NCBI GenBank assembly: GCA_964491785.1
Contig: CAZBGS010000001.1
Coordinates: 1-64,000, forward strand
Direction: 5' to 3'
From: RZZS01 sp964491785
Lineage (GTDB): Bacteria; Pseudomonadota; Alphaproteobacteria; Micavibrionales; Micavibrionaceae
DNA: 64,000 nt
Below are positions 44,590-53,419 of this stretch, in pieces. Every line of letters begins with the position of its first letter. Position 1 is the first letter of the stretch. The notes beneath the pieces were generated by a model. That model worked only from the letters and a program-made list of their open reading frames with translations, had not been told where the DNA came from and did no database searches. A program made the translations under genes and the position numbers.

Positions 44590-45315
44590 ATGCCTTTGTA
44601 TGATTACAATCCCTATTCACGTTACCGGAGCCGAATGTACGGAAGGCTTGTCAACCTTGTTGGGCTAGTAATTATTGTGGTTCTGTCGATGGGCATCGGT
44701 TACTGGCTGGGGCAAGAAAATTCGAAGTACCTGAATGCAACGATGAAGGAGGAGCTGGTTTTCCTGAAAACGCAGAGATCCAGCACAATGGAGCTTCTGA
44801 CTCAATTAAAGGCCGAGGCCAAGGCAGCCAATCTCCGGTTTGAGCAATTAAAGGAAAACTATACCGAAGAAATGGGAAGCGGTTCCTTACCAGAGCTGAT
44901 GACCCTGGTTAAAGCGCAGCTCGATAAGGGAGTAATGCCTGAACGCCTTGCCTCTGTGATCAGATCGGCCAGACCTCCGGAAAAATGCTCTCAAACTCTG
45001 GCAGGCAAGGTTATCGTAAAGACAAAAGCTTATAATGGCGCAGGTGGCCAGATCAGTGTCGCCGATGGAAATATAATGATTTCGGCAAGTGGCGAATCTT
45101 CTATAAGCGAGACGGGAAAGCCTGAAGCCTGGTACGATTCTGCGTTGCCGGTGGCAATTACTTTCAAGGTCGCAGGTGAAGAAACGCAGGTTAAAGAAGG
45201 AACTTTGCCAATTCATCACTCGATTATTCTGAACGACAGGGAGTACCGCTTTACCCTTTCCGAAGGGGCGGTTTCATATGTCGATATTACTTATGACAGC
45301 TGCGCTTATCCGTGA
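44590..45315 (+). CDS. Single-pass membrane protein with coiled coil, unknown function
   Basis: 241 residues. After a short Tyr/Arg-rich cytoplasmic start (residues 1-20) comes one membrane helix (about 22-42, VGLVIIVVLSMGIGYWLG), then a coiled-coil stretch (about 55-95, KTQRSSTMELLTQLKAEAKA) and a beta-rich C-terminal domain with a Cys pair (EKCSQTL and YDSCAYP) that could form a disulfide in the periplasm. It starts 13 bp after the SLC13 gene, so the two are probably cotranscribed, and it may accompany the transporter. I do not recognise the family. Confidence 0.75.
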   Translation: MPLYDYNPYSRYRSRMYGRLVNLVGLVIIVVLSMGIGYWLGQENSKYLNATMKEELVFLKTQRSSTMELLTQLKAEAKAANLRFEQLKENYTEEMGSGSLPELMTLVKAQLDKGVMPERLASVIRSARPPEKCSQTLAGKVIVKTKAYNGAGGQISVADGNIMISASGESSISETGKPEAWYDSALPVAITFKVAGEETQVKEGTLPIHHSIILNDREYRFTLSEGAVSYVDITYDSCAYP

Positions 45316-45324
45316 ATCTTCGGG

Positions 45325-45675
45325 CTATTGGGACTTTTTAAGTATCCATTTGCCTTCAGAAGTCTGAACATACTGACCAGGCGGAGTCTTTTCAATCAGG
45401 TTCACGCCAGCAAGTTTCTGAACCTCCGCAAGTGGAATGCTCCTCTTTTCGGCGATTTGACGGTAGCTTTGCATCCTGCCGCCATTGACTGTCTCAACGA
45501 GGTTTTGCAGGTCAGGAGGGCCTGGCGGATTTACTATGCCGACGGTGCCTGTCGGCGTTTCGCCGATAAGCCCTTGTTGTTTGGCGGAATAAAGGTCGAG
45601 TTGCGCAGCCACAGCTTCCATCGGCTGAGATCCGAACATGAGCATAGCTGCCAAGGCCAGATGTACAAGCACCAT
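45325..45675 (-). CDS. ydbL: YdbL-like DUF1318 periplasmic protein
   Basis: 116-residue exported protein: signal peptide, then the DUF1318 domain (LDLYSAKQQGLIGETPTG, YRQIAEKRSIPLAEVQKLAG). Third gene of the ydbH-ynbE-ydbL operon; in E. coli YdbL is the periplasmic partner that controls YnbE-YdbH assembly. AGGG lies 8 bp before the ATG at 45675. It converges on the preceding coiled-coil gene with a 9-bp gap. Confidence 0.9.
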   Translation of the reverse strand: MVLVHLALAAMLMFGSQPMEAVAAQLDLYSAKQQGLIGETPTGTVGIVNPPGPPDLQNLVETVNGGRMQSYRQIAEKRSIPLAEVQKLAGVNLIEKTPPGQYVQTSEGKWILKKSQ

Positions 45676-45688
45676 TGTTTTGCCCTAA

Positions 45689-45922
45689 TTAATTTGTCCC
45701 TTGGTTGGAAGGCATGGGGATACCGAACAGTTCCGGATTGGACGCAAATTCTTTTTCAAGGTCACGTTCAACTCTTACCCTGACTTCCTGTTGTATTTTA
45801 ACGTTCATATTTATCTGAATCGGTTCGCTTGGCGCTTCGACCCTGACCGTCGGCGTACAACCATTTATAAATATTACCAAAACGGCAGCTCCCAAAAGGA
45901 GACTTAACTTCATATGATTCAT
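45689..45922 (-). CDS. ynbE: YnbE-family outer-membrane lipoprotein
   Basis: 77 residues. The signal peptide has a lipobox at NGC (Cys at residue 22), followed by VRVEAPSEPIQINMNVKIQQ, the YnbE pattern of a beta strand that multimerises and extends the YdbH bridge. It lies between ydbH and ydbL in the order known from enterobacteria. The start at 45922 could instead be the Met three residues later. Confidence 0.88.
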   Translation of the reverse strand: MNHMKLSLLLGAAVLVIFINGCTPTVRVEAPSEPIQINMNVKIQQEVRVRVERDLEKEFASNPELFGIPMPSNQGTN

Positions 45923-45971
45923 GGAAACACAATACTAATCAGGTTTATTATACCATTCTAGCAATAATTTA

Positions 45972-47975
45972 TTAATAATTTGTTGTGCCAGTCAGCAAAA
46001 CCGGCAGAGCGCCTTCAAGATTCAGGTTCAGATGAACGGGGCGATCTCCAAAAACCTTGCGATTATAGCCTCTGGCTTCCATGCCAGCCTGCATTTCGCC
46101 GAATAAAGGGCCGCTGAATTTAATACTTATTTCATCATAATCAAAGTATGTTATCGCTCCGCGTACAATCTCCATGCGCGTGTCGTTGCCGCTTAGAAAA
46201 GCAGGATAGGTTTCAGGATTATATCTTATATGTCCACCGGGGGGGTGTGTTCGGAGCAGCCCGTTCCGGATTTCAATTTTGTTCTTTGCCGTATTCAACG
46301 AGACTTCGCCGTTTAGTTTTCCGGTAATGCTGACACTTTTATCAAGGCCGGTTAATTCCGCGAATTTCGTAAGATCTATTTTTTCAAATTTTATCGTTGC
46401 TGGCAAATCGGTGGAGGGGGAGCCAAAGGAGATCTGCATTGGCGAGAGCATAATTTTACCTCCTGCAAAAACGGCGCTTGCACCATCCAGATTCAGGTTG
46501 CCATCCCCTTTTAAGTCATAGGTGATGCGGCCTTTGGAGAGAGGCAGTATGGAATTGATAGTTTCAATTGTGATTGTCTGTTTACCTGAAGAAATTAGCG
46601 GTTTCAAGGTACTAAAATTCATCTTGCCGCCAAGACCGGAGATCTGAAGCTTATCGTTTCCGCCGGCTATATCGGTTAACTCTATTTCAAGCGGCCCTTC
46701 CAGCGAGGGATTTTCCGCCTGAAAATCAATGAAATAATGTCCATCGGCCTTGATATATCCCTTGGTTATATCAAACCCGGCAATTTTAGCCAGCGGTATA
46801 GTGCGGCTTATATCGGGTAGCGAGGTTCGGGGAAGGGAAAAGGAGCCCAGTAACGCTTTTTTTTGCAGATCGATCTCGATTAAACTCGACATATTGATCA
46901 GGTTATTCTGGTCTGATAGCTCCAGGAATATCGGGTGGTGCATCTTTCCCTTACTCTGATCGTCGAGGTAAGCCAGGTTGACTGTCATCGGGGGCAGCGC
47001 AGCTATGTATAATGTTACAGGTGATACACTGTCGGACAGGGTTGAGGCTGTAATGAAGGAGGCCAAATCGGCCGAGTTGCCTACATTTATCCGGCCCTGC
47101 CCGAAAAACGTGTTTTTTTCTTCCCCGAATTCAATATGAAAGTTCAGGCTACGGCTGCCGCCGCCTGTGCCATCGACTATAATCCGGTATGCTTGCGGAG
47201 TGCCATTCAGTACGGCGACAACATTCTGAAACGGCATGGAGCCGAAAGAGAGCATTCCGGCGGCCAGCTGGCCGCCAAGTCTGATCTGTCCGGATGGTTC
47301 CTGCATGCCCATGCTGATCCAGCCACCGAGGCGTGAGGCTGTGATGTCGGTGAGGTTCAGGCGACCCTCGTCGATCTGACAGTCAAGCGCCCATGTCCCA
47401 TTCGGGTTAAAACTTCCGTTAAATGTGGATTTGATTTGAAGCTGGTTCTGCTCGCCCCAGACCAGCGCCTGAATATCGGCATTACCTTTATCGTCGACGA
47501 TCCCGTTTCCTTCGCTCTGGAACCGGATGGCCCCATGTATGGTATCTACATCAAGGATTATATTCGAGAAGCTGATGGTCTTTACGGGCATCACAAATGG
47601 TTCAAAAGCAGGTATTGACCATCCTGCCATAGAAAAATCGCCATTTGATTCGAGTATAGCAGTTAGTGTCATGCCATCTAAATGCAGATTGTCGAACTTG
47701 CCCTCGGTTGTAACGGTTTGCCAGTTGTAGGTTACCGAAATGCTTTTAAGGGTACTGAAACCATCATTATCCAGTGTGATATCGCTGAAGATAATCTTAT
47801 TTTCACCTATAACAATCTTGCCTATTTCAATATCGGTGAAGCCGAGTCCGGCAAAGGCTTCTTTTAGCTGATACTTCAAAATTGCAGGAAAATAAAACGA
47901 TGCTGTCGCAGTTAGAAGACATGCGACAAAAACGAAACCAGCAAACAGGAAGATTAGAAATTTTCCGATTTTCAT
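45972..47975 (-). CDS. ydbH: YdbH, AsmA-like intermembrane lipid transporter
   Basis: 667 residues: one N-terminal membrane helix (FLIFLFAGFVFVACLLTATA) and a long beta-taco/AsmA-like periplasmic part rich in repeated beta strands (IIFSDITLDNDGFSTLKS, ISFSNIILDVDTIHG). In E. coli, YdbH works with TamB and YhdP to move phospholipids to the outer membrane. The conserved order ydbH-ynbE-ydbL supports this. The first gene of the operon; a small hairpin (CGTGTT/AACACG) lies just before its start codon. Confidence 0.88.
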   Translation of the reverse strand: MKIGKFLIFLFAGFVFVACLLTATASFYFPAILKYQLKEAFAGLGFTDIEIGKIVIGENKIIFSDITLDNDGFSTLKSISVTYNWQTVTTEGKFDNLHLDGMTLTAILESNGDFSMAGWSIPAFEPFVMPVKTISFSNIILDVDTIHGAIRFQSEGNGIVDDKGNADIQALVWGEQNQLQIKSTFNGSFNPNGTWALDCQIDEGRLNLTDITASRLGGWISMGMQEPSGQIRLGGQLAAGMLSFGSMPFQNVVAVLNGTPQAYRIIVDGTGGGSRSLNFHIEFGEEKNTFFGQGRINVGNSADLASFITASTLSDSVSPVTLYIAALPPMTVNLAYLDDQSKGKMHHPIFLELSDQNNLINMSSLIEIDLQKKALLGSFSLPRTSLPDISRTIPLAKIAGFDITKGYIKADGHYFIDFQAENPSLEGPLEIELTDIAGGNDKLQISGLGGKMNFSTLKPLISSGKQTITIETINSILPLSKGRITYDLKGDGNLNLDGASAVFAGGKIMLSPMQISFGSPSTDLPATIKFEKIDLTKFAELTGLDKSVSITGKLNGEVSLNTAKNKIEIRNGLLRTHPPGGHIRYNPETYPAFLSGNDTRMEIVRGAITYFDYDEISIKFSGPLFGEMQAGMEARGYNRKVFGDRPVHLNLNLEGALPVLLTGTTNY

Positions 47976-48063
47976 CGTGTTTGTTTAACACGAAATCAAA
48001 AAAAAGAATATGAGCTACTACTCAAAAGGATTATCTGAATTGCAGTGTTAATCCTGATCAGAA

Positions 48064-48139
48064 TGGTGGGCGGTGAGGGGCTCGAACCCCCGACCCTCTC
48101 GGTGTAAACGAGATGCTCTCCCAGCTGAGCTAACCGCCC
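48064..48139 (-). tRNA. tRNA-Val (TAC)
   Basis: 76 nt with encoded CCA. On the minus strand: acceptor GGGCGGT/ACCGCCC, anticodon stem TCTCG/CGAGA with loop TTTACAC (anticodon TAC), T arm GGGGG TTCGAGC CCCTC (imperfect first/last pair). Confidence 0.96.
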
Positions 48140-48145
48140 GATGTT

Positions 48146-48194
48146 TCAGAAACCTGAAACCAGAACTATGTGGGCTCTGGCTTCCGGTTTCTGA
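48146..48194. other. 19-bp imperfect inverted repeat between hup and tRNA-Val
   Basis: Arms 48146-48164 and 48176-48194 pair over 19 positions with two mismatches around an 11-nt loop. No T run follows on either strand. It lies between hup and the tRNA on their shared (minus) strand, so it may be a terminator without U tract, an RNA-processing site or a repeat element. Confidence 0.5.
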
Positions 48195-48202
48195 TACAAG
48201 TA

Positions 48203-48481
48203 TTACTTCTTATTTACAGCGTCTTTGAGCTCCTTGCCAGCCTTGAACTTGGGCTGTTTTGAAGCAGGAATATCAAGCGGCTTGCCAGTGCGCGGGTTGC
48301 GGCCAGTTGTGGCGGCGCGTTGAGCTACACTGAAGGTGCCGAAACCGACCAGACGTACTTCTCCGCCTTTTTTCAGCGTGCCCTTGATGCCATCGAAAAT
48401 GGCTTCAATAGCGGCCTGGGCCTTCGTTTTGGGAAGGTCTGCTTGCTTTGCGACGAAATCGATCAGTTCTTGCTTGTTCAC
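48203..48481 (-). CDS. hup: DNA-binding protein HU
   Basis: 92-residue nucleoid protein: MNKQELIDFVAKQADLPKTK, then GEVRLVGFGTFSVAQRAATT and the arm tip RNPRTGKPLDIPASK. The GTG start at 48481 has AAGGGGG 5-6 bp upstream. It follows lon, a common pairing (lon-hupB). A promoter candidate lies inside the upstream lon terminator. Confidence 0.95.
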   Translation of the reverse strand: MNKQELIDFVAKQADLPKTKAQAAIEAIFDGIKGTLKKGGEVRLVGFGTFSVAQRAATTGRNPRTGKPLDIPASKQPKFKAGKELKDAVNKK

Positions 48482-48502
48482 GGGAACCCCCTTCGGTTAG
48501 AA

Positions 48503-48531
48503 GTTGTAAAAAAAATAAAGGCCGAAATCAA
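48503..48531 (-). promoter_or_regulatory. Candidate hup promoter inside the lon terminator
   Basis: On the minus strand TTGATT (48531-48526) and TACAAC (48508-48503) are spaced by exactly 17 bp; each matches 4 of 6 consensus positions. The predicted start would be about 15-20 nt before the GTG of hup. Confidence 0.4.
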
Positions 48532-48547
48532 ACTCTTTTACGGCCTT
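48508..48547 (-). terminator. Rho-independent terminator after lon
   Basis: On the minus strand AAGGCCG(T)AAA pairs with TTTCGGCCTT with one bulged base, followed by TATTTTTTTT. Confidence 0.85.
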
Positions 48548-48624
48548 CCGTAGCAAATATCCTGTTACCCCTAGATATCCTTTGCATCCGGAAGAATTAA
48601 TCATTACCTGCTTTTTTTTGAAGA

Positions 48625-51039
48625 TCAATGGCGAATTAGCTCATCGCCCTTGTTTTCTGCTGTTTTTGAAGCGATTTGTGAAATTTCTTCCTCCGTTTCA
48701 GCCGGCAAAGGTTCCGGCATGGTGGTCAGGGCGTGTTTAAGCACTTCCTCTATGGTGCGAACCGGGATAATTTCAAGATGTTTCTTGACCTTGTCAGGCA
48801 CTTCAGGAAGGTCTTTCTCGTTTTCGCTTGGGATGAGGACACGTTTTATCCCGCCACGATGAGCGGCAAGCAGCTTTTCTTTGAGCCCGCCAATTGCAGT
48901 AACGTATCCGCGAAGGTTGACCTCGCCGGTCATTGCGATGTCTTTGCGGACTTCGATGCCGGTAAGGGCGGATATGATCGCAGTAGTCATGGCTGCGCCG
49001 GCAGAGGGGCCGTCCTTGGGGATTGCACCTTCCGGAACGTGGACGTGAATGCTGGTCTTGTTCAGCCTCTCGAAGTCGATGCCGAATTGCCGGGCCCGCG
49101 ATTTAGTCAGCATTTCCGCGACTGTAATCGATTCCTTCATGACCTCACGAAGGTTGCCGGTTGTAGTTACCTTGCCTTCTTTTCCGGGTATCGTAACGGC
49201 CTCAATCGAAAGGAGATCTCCGCCGAACTCGGTATAAGCAAGGCCGTTGACCAGTCCTATGCGATCCTGCTCCTCGATTTCGCCATAACGGAATTTAGGA
49301 ACCCCGGCGTATTTTTCCAGATTGCGATCGGTAACCGTGACCTTATGGCGTCCTTTCATCAGGACTTCCTTGATAGCCTTGCGGCAAAGATTGGCGATTT
49401 CACGCTCCAGATTACGCACGCCTGCTTCGCGAGTGTAAAGCCGGATGAGTTTGCGCAATGCCTGATCATTAATCGAGAACTCGCCTTTCTTAAGACCGGC
49501 GCTTTCCATTTGTTTTCGAAGCAAATGGCGCTTTACGATCTCCAGCTTCTCGTCCTCTGTATATCCGGATATGCGTATAGTTTCCATACGATCCAGAAGG
49601 GGTTGCGGCATGTTCAGTGTATTGGCTGTACAGATGAACATGACATCGGACAGATCGTAATCCAGCTCCAGATAATGATCCTGGAATTTGCTGTTCTGTT
49701 CGGGATCAAGCACCTCAAGCAAGGCCGAACTCGGGTCGCCGCGCCAGTCAGAACCCAGTTTGTCGACTTCGTCGAGAAGGAAAAGCGGGTTGCTGGTTTT
49801 TGCCTTTTTCATACCCTGAACAATTTTTCCGGGCAGGGCGCCGATATAGGTTCTCCGGTGTCCTCTTATTTCGCTTTCATCCCGCACGCCGCCTAGCGAA
49901 ACCCTGACGAAGCTTCTTCCTGTGGCTCTGGCAATCGATTGCCCCAGAGAGGTCTTGCCGACGCCGGGCGGGCCGACAAGGCAGAGAATAGGGCCTTTTA
50001 CCTTTTTGGTGCGATTTTGCACTGCCAGATATTCGAGGATACGTTCTTTTACTTTTTCCAGACCGTAATGATCGTGGTCGAGTATCTTTTTGGCTTCACG
50101 GATGTCCTTTTTTACGCGGCTGCGTTTGTTCCATGGAACCGAGAGTATCCAGTCGAGATAATTGCGCACTACTGTGGCTTCGGCCGACATGGGGCTCATT
50201 TGCCGAAGCTTGCGCAATTCGTGCTGAGCTTTTTCTTTGGCCTCTTTTGTAAGGCGGGTTTCTTCTATCTTCTTGCCGAGTTCCTCAAGTTCGTCGAAGC
50301 CTTCACCTTCTCCGAGCTCCTTCTGGATGGCTTTCATCTGTTCGTTAAGGTAATACTCTCGCTGCGTTTTTTCCATCTGGCGCTTTACGCGGTTGCGGAT
50401 ACGTTTCTCAACCTGCAGGACGCCGATCTCGCCTTCCATACAGCCGTATATCCGTTCCAGACGCTCGGAGGTGTCTGCGATTTCAAGCAGTTCCTGCTTT
50501 TCCTCGATCTTGAGAGCGAGATGCGAGGCGATGGTATCGGCCATTTTGGCCGGTTCCTCGATCTGGTTGACGGCGACTATTACCTCTGGCGGGATTTTTT
50601 TGTTCAATTTGACGTATTGCTCGAACTGGGCCATGACCGCGCGTCCAAGAGCTTCCAGCTCTTCGTTCGGCTGGGATTCGTCTTTCAGTGGTTCCGCCTC
50701 GGCTGTCAGGAATCCCTGGGCTTCGGAAACTTTCTGGATTTTCATGCGCTGCCCGCCTTCGACGAGAACCTTTACAGTTCCGTCTGGAAGCTTGAGAAGC
50801 TGGAGAATAGATCCGATAGTGCCTACGGAGAAGAGATCATCCGGGCCCGGATCGTCAACGGTAGGCGATTGTTGAGTGACCAGCAGAATTTGTTTGTCTT
50901 CCTGCATAACATGTTCCAGCGCGCGAACGGATTTTTCACGTCCGACGAACAGAGGAACAATCATGTGAGGAAATACCACTATGTCGCGCAGGGGGAGAAT
51001 CGCAAGAGCGGTCTCATGTTTTTTGGGTGAACCTAGCAT
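48625..51039 (-). CDS. lon: ATP-dependent protease Lon
   Basis: Cytoplasmic AAA+ serine protease of 804 residues. The N-terminal substrate domain (ILPLRDIVVFPHMIVPLFVG), AAA+ module with Walker A GPPGVGKTSLGQSIA and Walker B FLLDEVDKLG, and protease domain with the catalytic Ser in PKDGPSAGAAM and Lys in the GGLKEKLLAAHRGGIK segment are all present. CGGAG lies just before the ATG. It lies directly after clpP on the same strand with no clpX between them. Confidence 0.97.
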   Translation of the reverse strand: MLGSPKKHETALAILPLRDIVVFPHMIVPLFVGREKSVRALEHVMQEDKQILLVTQQSPTVDDPGPDDLFSVGTIGSILQLLKLPDGTVKVLVEGGQRMKIQKVSEAQGFLTAEAEPLKDESQPNEELEALGRAVMAQFEQYVKLNKKIPPEVIVAVNQIEEPAKMADTIASHLALKIEEKQELLEIADTSERLERIYGCMEGEIGVLQVEKRIRNRVKRQMEKTQREYYLNEQMKAIQKELGEGEGFDELEELGKKIEETRLTKEAKEKAQHELRKLRQMSPMSAEATVVRNYLDWILSVPWNKRSRVKKDIREAKKILDHDHYGLEKVKERILEYLAVQNRTKKVKGPILCLVGPPGVGKTSLGQSIARATGRSFVRVSLGGVRDESEIRGHRRTYIGALPGKIVQGMKKAKTSNPLFLLDEVDKLGSDWRGDPSSALLEVLDPEQNSKFQDHYLELDYDLSDVMFICTANTLNMPQPLLDRMETIRISGYTEDEKLEIVKRHLLRKQMESAGLKKGEFSINDQALRKLIRLYTREAGVRNLEREIANLCRKAIKEVLMKGRHKVTVTDRNLEKYAGVPKFRYGEIEEQDRIGLVNGLAYTEFGGDLLSIEAVTIPGKEGKVTTTGNLREVMKESITVAEMLTKSRARQFGIDFERLNKTSIHVHVPEGAIPKDGPSAGAAMTTAIISALTGIEVRKDIAMTGEVNLRGYVTAIGGLKEKLLAAHRGGIKRVLIPSENEKDLPEVPDKVKKHLEIIPVRTIEEVLKHALTTMPEPLPAETEEEISQIASKTAENKGDELIRH

Positions 51040-51170
51040 ATGCTCCGATACCTGTAGTTAAATTGAGTTCCGATAATAATCGGGGAAATGTAAACCCTGA
51101 GTTTATGCTGTTTTAACTTTCATCTGTAATTTTACCGATAAAAATCAAGGGTGCCTGAAGCCGCAACTTG

Positions 51171-51821
51171 CTATTTATCCTTTTTATCATCGGTTTTAAA
51201 TGCTTCGGCCCTTGATTCGACAACATTATCGATCAGGCCAAACTCTTTTGCTTCTTCAGCGGAAAGGAATTTGTCTCGATCCATCGCCTTTTCGATTGTT
51301 TCGAGTTTCTGACCGGTATGCTTGACGTAGATTTCGTTGAGGCGCTGGCGTAATTTGAGAATTTCCTGGGCGGCGATTTCGATGTCAGATGCCATTCCCC
51401 GAGCGCCACCAGAAGGCTGGTGGATCATTATGCGGGAATTGGGCAGAGAAAACCTTTTGCCAGCGGCACCGGCAGTAAGAAGCAGCGACCCGGCGGAAGC
51501 TGCCTGGCCAATACATACAGTCGATACAGCTGGTTTGATATATTGCATGGTGTCATACATGGCCAGTGCGGCTGTCACGACCCCGCCAGGTGAATTGATA
51601 TAGAAGGCGATGTCCTTGTTCGGGTTTTCCGATTCCAGGAATAGAAGCTGGGCGCAGATCAGCGAGGAGACGTAATCGTTGACCTCACCGGTAAGAAAGA
51701 TGATCCTTTCCTTGAGAAGTCGGGAATATATGTCATAGGAACGTTCGCCGCGGTTTGTCTGTTCGACGACCATCGGAACCAGTGTATTCATATATACGTC
51801 AAGGGGATCGCGTTCGGTCAT
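51171..51821 (-). CDS. clpP: ATP-dependent Clp protease proteolytic subunit
   Basis: 216-residue serine peptidase: INSPGGVVTAALAMYDTM, catalytic Ser109 in IGQAASAGSLLL and His134 in MIHQPSGG, with the Asp further on. AAGGAAG lies about 9 bp before the ATG at 51821. It follows tig. clpX, which follows clpP in most alphaproteobacteria, is missing from the 130-bp gap to lon. Confidence 0.97.
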   Translation of the reverse strand: MTERDPLDVYMNTLVPMVVEQTNRGERSYDIYSRLLKERIIFLTGEVNDYVSSLICAQLLFLESENPNKDIAFYINSPGGVVTAALAMYDTMQYIKPAVSTVCIGQAASAGSLLLTAGAAGKRFSLPNSRIMIHQPSGGARGMASDIEIAAQEILKLRQRLNEIYVKHTGQKLETIEKAMDRDKFLSAEEAKEFGLIDNVVESRAEAFKTDDKKDK

Positions 51822-51858
51822 ATTTAGTTACTTCCTTTAAAAATACAGATTCCAGACA

Positions 51859-51889
51859 AACAAACCGTATCGCGAGGATACGGTTTGTT
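51859..51889 (-). terminator. Strong hairpin between tig and clpP
   Basis: AACAAACCGTATC and GATACGGTTTGTT form a perfect 13-bp stem with a 5-nt loop. On the minus strand it is followed only by TGTCTGG, so it is a likely weak terminator or attenuator after tig. Confidence 0.6.
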
Positions 51890-51916
51890 CAAGTTTTAAG
51901 TGAAAGGTTGTGGCGT

Positions 51917-53380
51917 TCAGGATTTTTTTGCAGCCTTTCCAGCGGATGCTTTAGCGGGAGTTTTTTCGGTTTTAGCCTCTTTTGCGGATTCCTTGTTCCC
52001 GGAGGCGGCTTCCTTTGATGAGGGCTTCTTTTTGGTCTTTGGCTTGCTTTCACCTTCTACCTTAACTTCTTCCTCCTCCTCGGCTGTCAGTTCTTCCGGA
52101 GTAACCTCCACTTCGTTAAGGATGGCGAGTTCGAGTATGAAATCGATCACCTTTTCCTCGAAAAGAGGTGCGCGAAGAGATTCCAGAGCGTGAGCGTTTT
52201 TCTGGAAGTATTCGAATACTTCGCGTTCCTGTCCGGGATATTTCTGGGCCTCGCGGATTACCGCTGTGCGCAGTTCCTGTTCGTTGATGCTGATGTTGTT
52301 GGTGTTGCCGATTTTGGACAGAACCAGTCCAAGCCTTACGCGCCTGTCGGCGATGACACGCAGTTCTTCCAGTTCGCTGTCGCTTAGCTTGTGATCAGAT
52401 TCATTTTGTTTTTGTTCCTGCTCAATCTGCCTGACTATCGACTGGTACTCCATTTCTAGCATTCCGGCAGGAACCTCGAACTTGTTTCTTTCATCGAGAA
52501 TGTCGAGCAGCGCACGCTTCAGTTTCATGCGGCTGAACATATCGTATTCTTTTTGTATCTGCTCGCGCACGGCTTCCTTGAGGCCGGCAAGATCATCGAA
52601 GCCCATATCCTTTGCCAGCTGTTCATTTATTTCGACTTTCTCAGGGGTGCGAATTTGTTTGATTTCCACGTCGAATATTGCGTCCCTGTTGGCGAGGTCT
52701 TTTTGATATTCGGCAGGAAAAGTTACTTTGACCTCGACTTTGTCCCCTGGTTTTTTTCCGATAAGCTGTTCTTCGAAGCCGGGGATGAAGTGTCCGCTGC
52801 CCAGTTCAAGGTGGTGGTCGTGTGAATGCATGCCGGGGTGTTCTTTGTTGTCGTCAGCTGTGCGGCCGTGGAAATCAATTACGGCAATATCGCCTTTTAC
52901 GGTTTTGCGATCTTCCTCGACCTTTTTACTGCTTCGCCTTTGCGAAGCGATTCGCTCCAGTGTCTCGTCGATTTGCTGGTCGGAGACTTTGGCGACGGGC
53001 CTGTCGATCTTCAGGCCCTTGTAATCGCCTGTTTCGAATTCGGGCAGGACTTCCATGGACAGTGTATATACGAGATCTTTGCCGTCATCGAATTCCTTAA
53101 TTTCGATCTTTGGCTTGAGGGCAGGCTGTATGCCTTTGTCTTTAATGAGTTTTTCGCTGCTGTCGTTAACGGCTCCTTCAAGGATCTCGCCGAGAACCGA
53201 TTTGCCGAAACGCTGGCGCATAATGTTCAATGGCACCTTGCCTGGCCTGAAGCCCGGCATTCTGATGGTCTTGGAGTATTCTTTAAGTTTAGCGTCGCAA
53301 CGCTCGGTCAGTTCATTAGCTGGAATGGTGACGGTGTATTCGCGGCTAAGGCCCTCGTTTCTAATTTCTTCTACTTGCAT
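51917..53380 (-). CDS. tig: Trigger factor
   Basis: Ribosome-bound chaperone and prolyl isomerase. The ribosome-binding loop is MPGFRPGKVPLNIMRQRFGK; the FKBP-like domain has VKGDIAVIDFHG and GSGHFIPGFEEQLIGKKPGD. I start at the ATG 53380 (MQVEEIRNEG), giving 487 residues, because further upstream runs into the tRNA-Leu gene. The C-terminal 50 residues are a Lys/Ala/Glu-rich tail, common in this group. It heads the tig-clpP-lon-hup run. Confidence 0.95.
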   Translation of the reverse strand: MQVEEIRNEGLSREYTVTIPANELTERCDAKLKEYSKTIRMPGFRPGKVPLNIMRQRFGKSVLGEILEGAVNDSSEKLIKDKGIQPALKPKIEIKEFDDGKDLVYTLSMEVLPEFETGDYKGLKIDRPVAKVSDQQIDETLERIASQRRSSKKVEEDRKTVKGDIAVIDFHGRTADDNKEHPGMHSHDHHLELGSGHFIPGFEEQLIGKKPGDKVEVKVTFPAEYQKDLANRDAIFDVEIKQIRTPEKVEINEQLAKDMGFDDLAGLKEAVREQIQKEYDMFSRMKLKRALLDILDERNKFEVPAGMLEMEYQSIVRQIEQEQKQNESDHKLSDSELEELRVIADRRVRLGLVLSKIGNTNNISINEQELRTAVIREAQKYPGQEREVFEYFQKNAHALESLRAPLFEEKVIDFILELAILNEVEVTPEELTAEEEEEVKVEGESKPKTKKKPSSKEAASGNKESAKEAKTEKTPAKASAGKAAKKS

Positions 53381-53419
53381 GACAGTGTCTTCTTCTAAAG
53401 GTGACAGTAATTTCATCAA

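Noticed and set aside
48733..51030. Long plus-strand frames opposite lon (387 and 363 codons)
   Set aside because: They mirror the lon reading frame, have no family wording or ribosome sites, and lon itself is certain.
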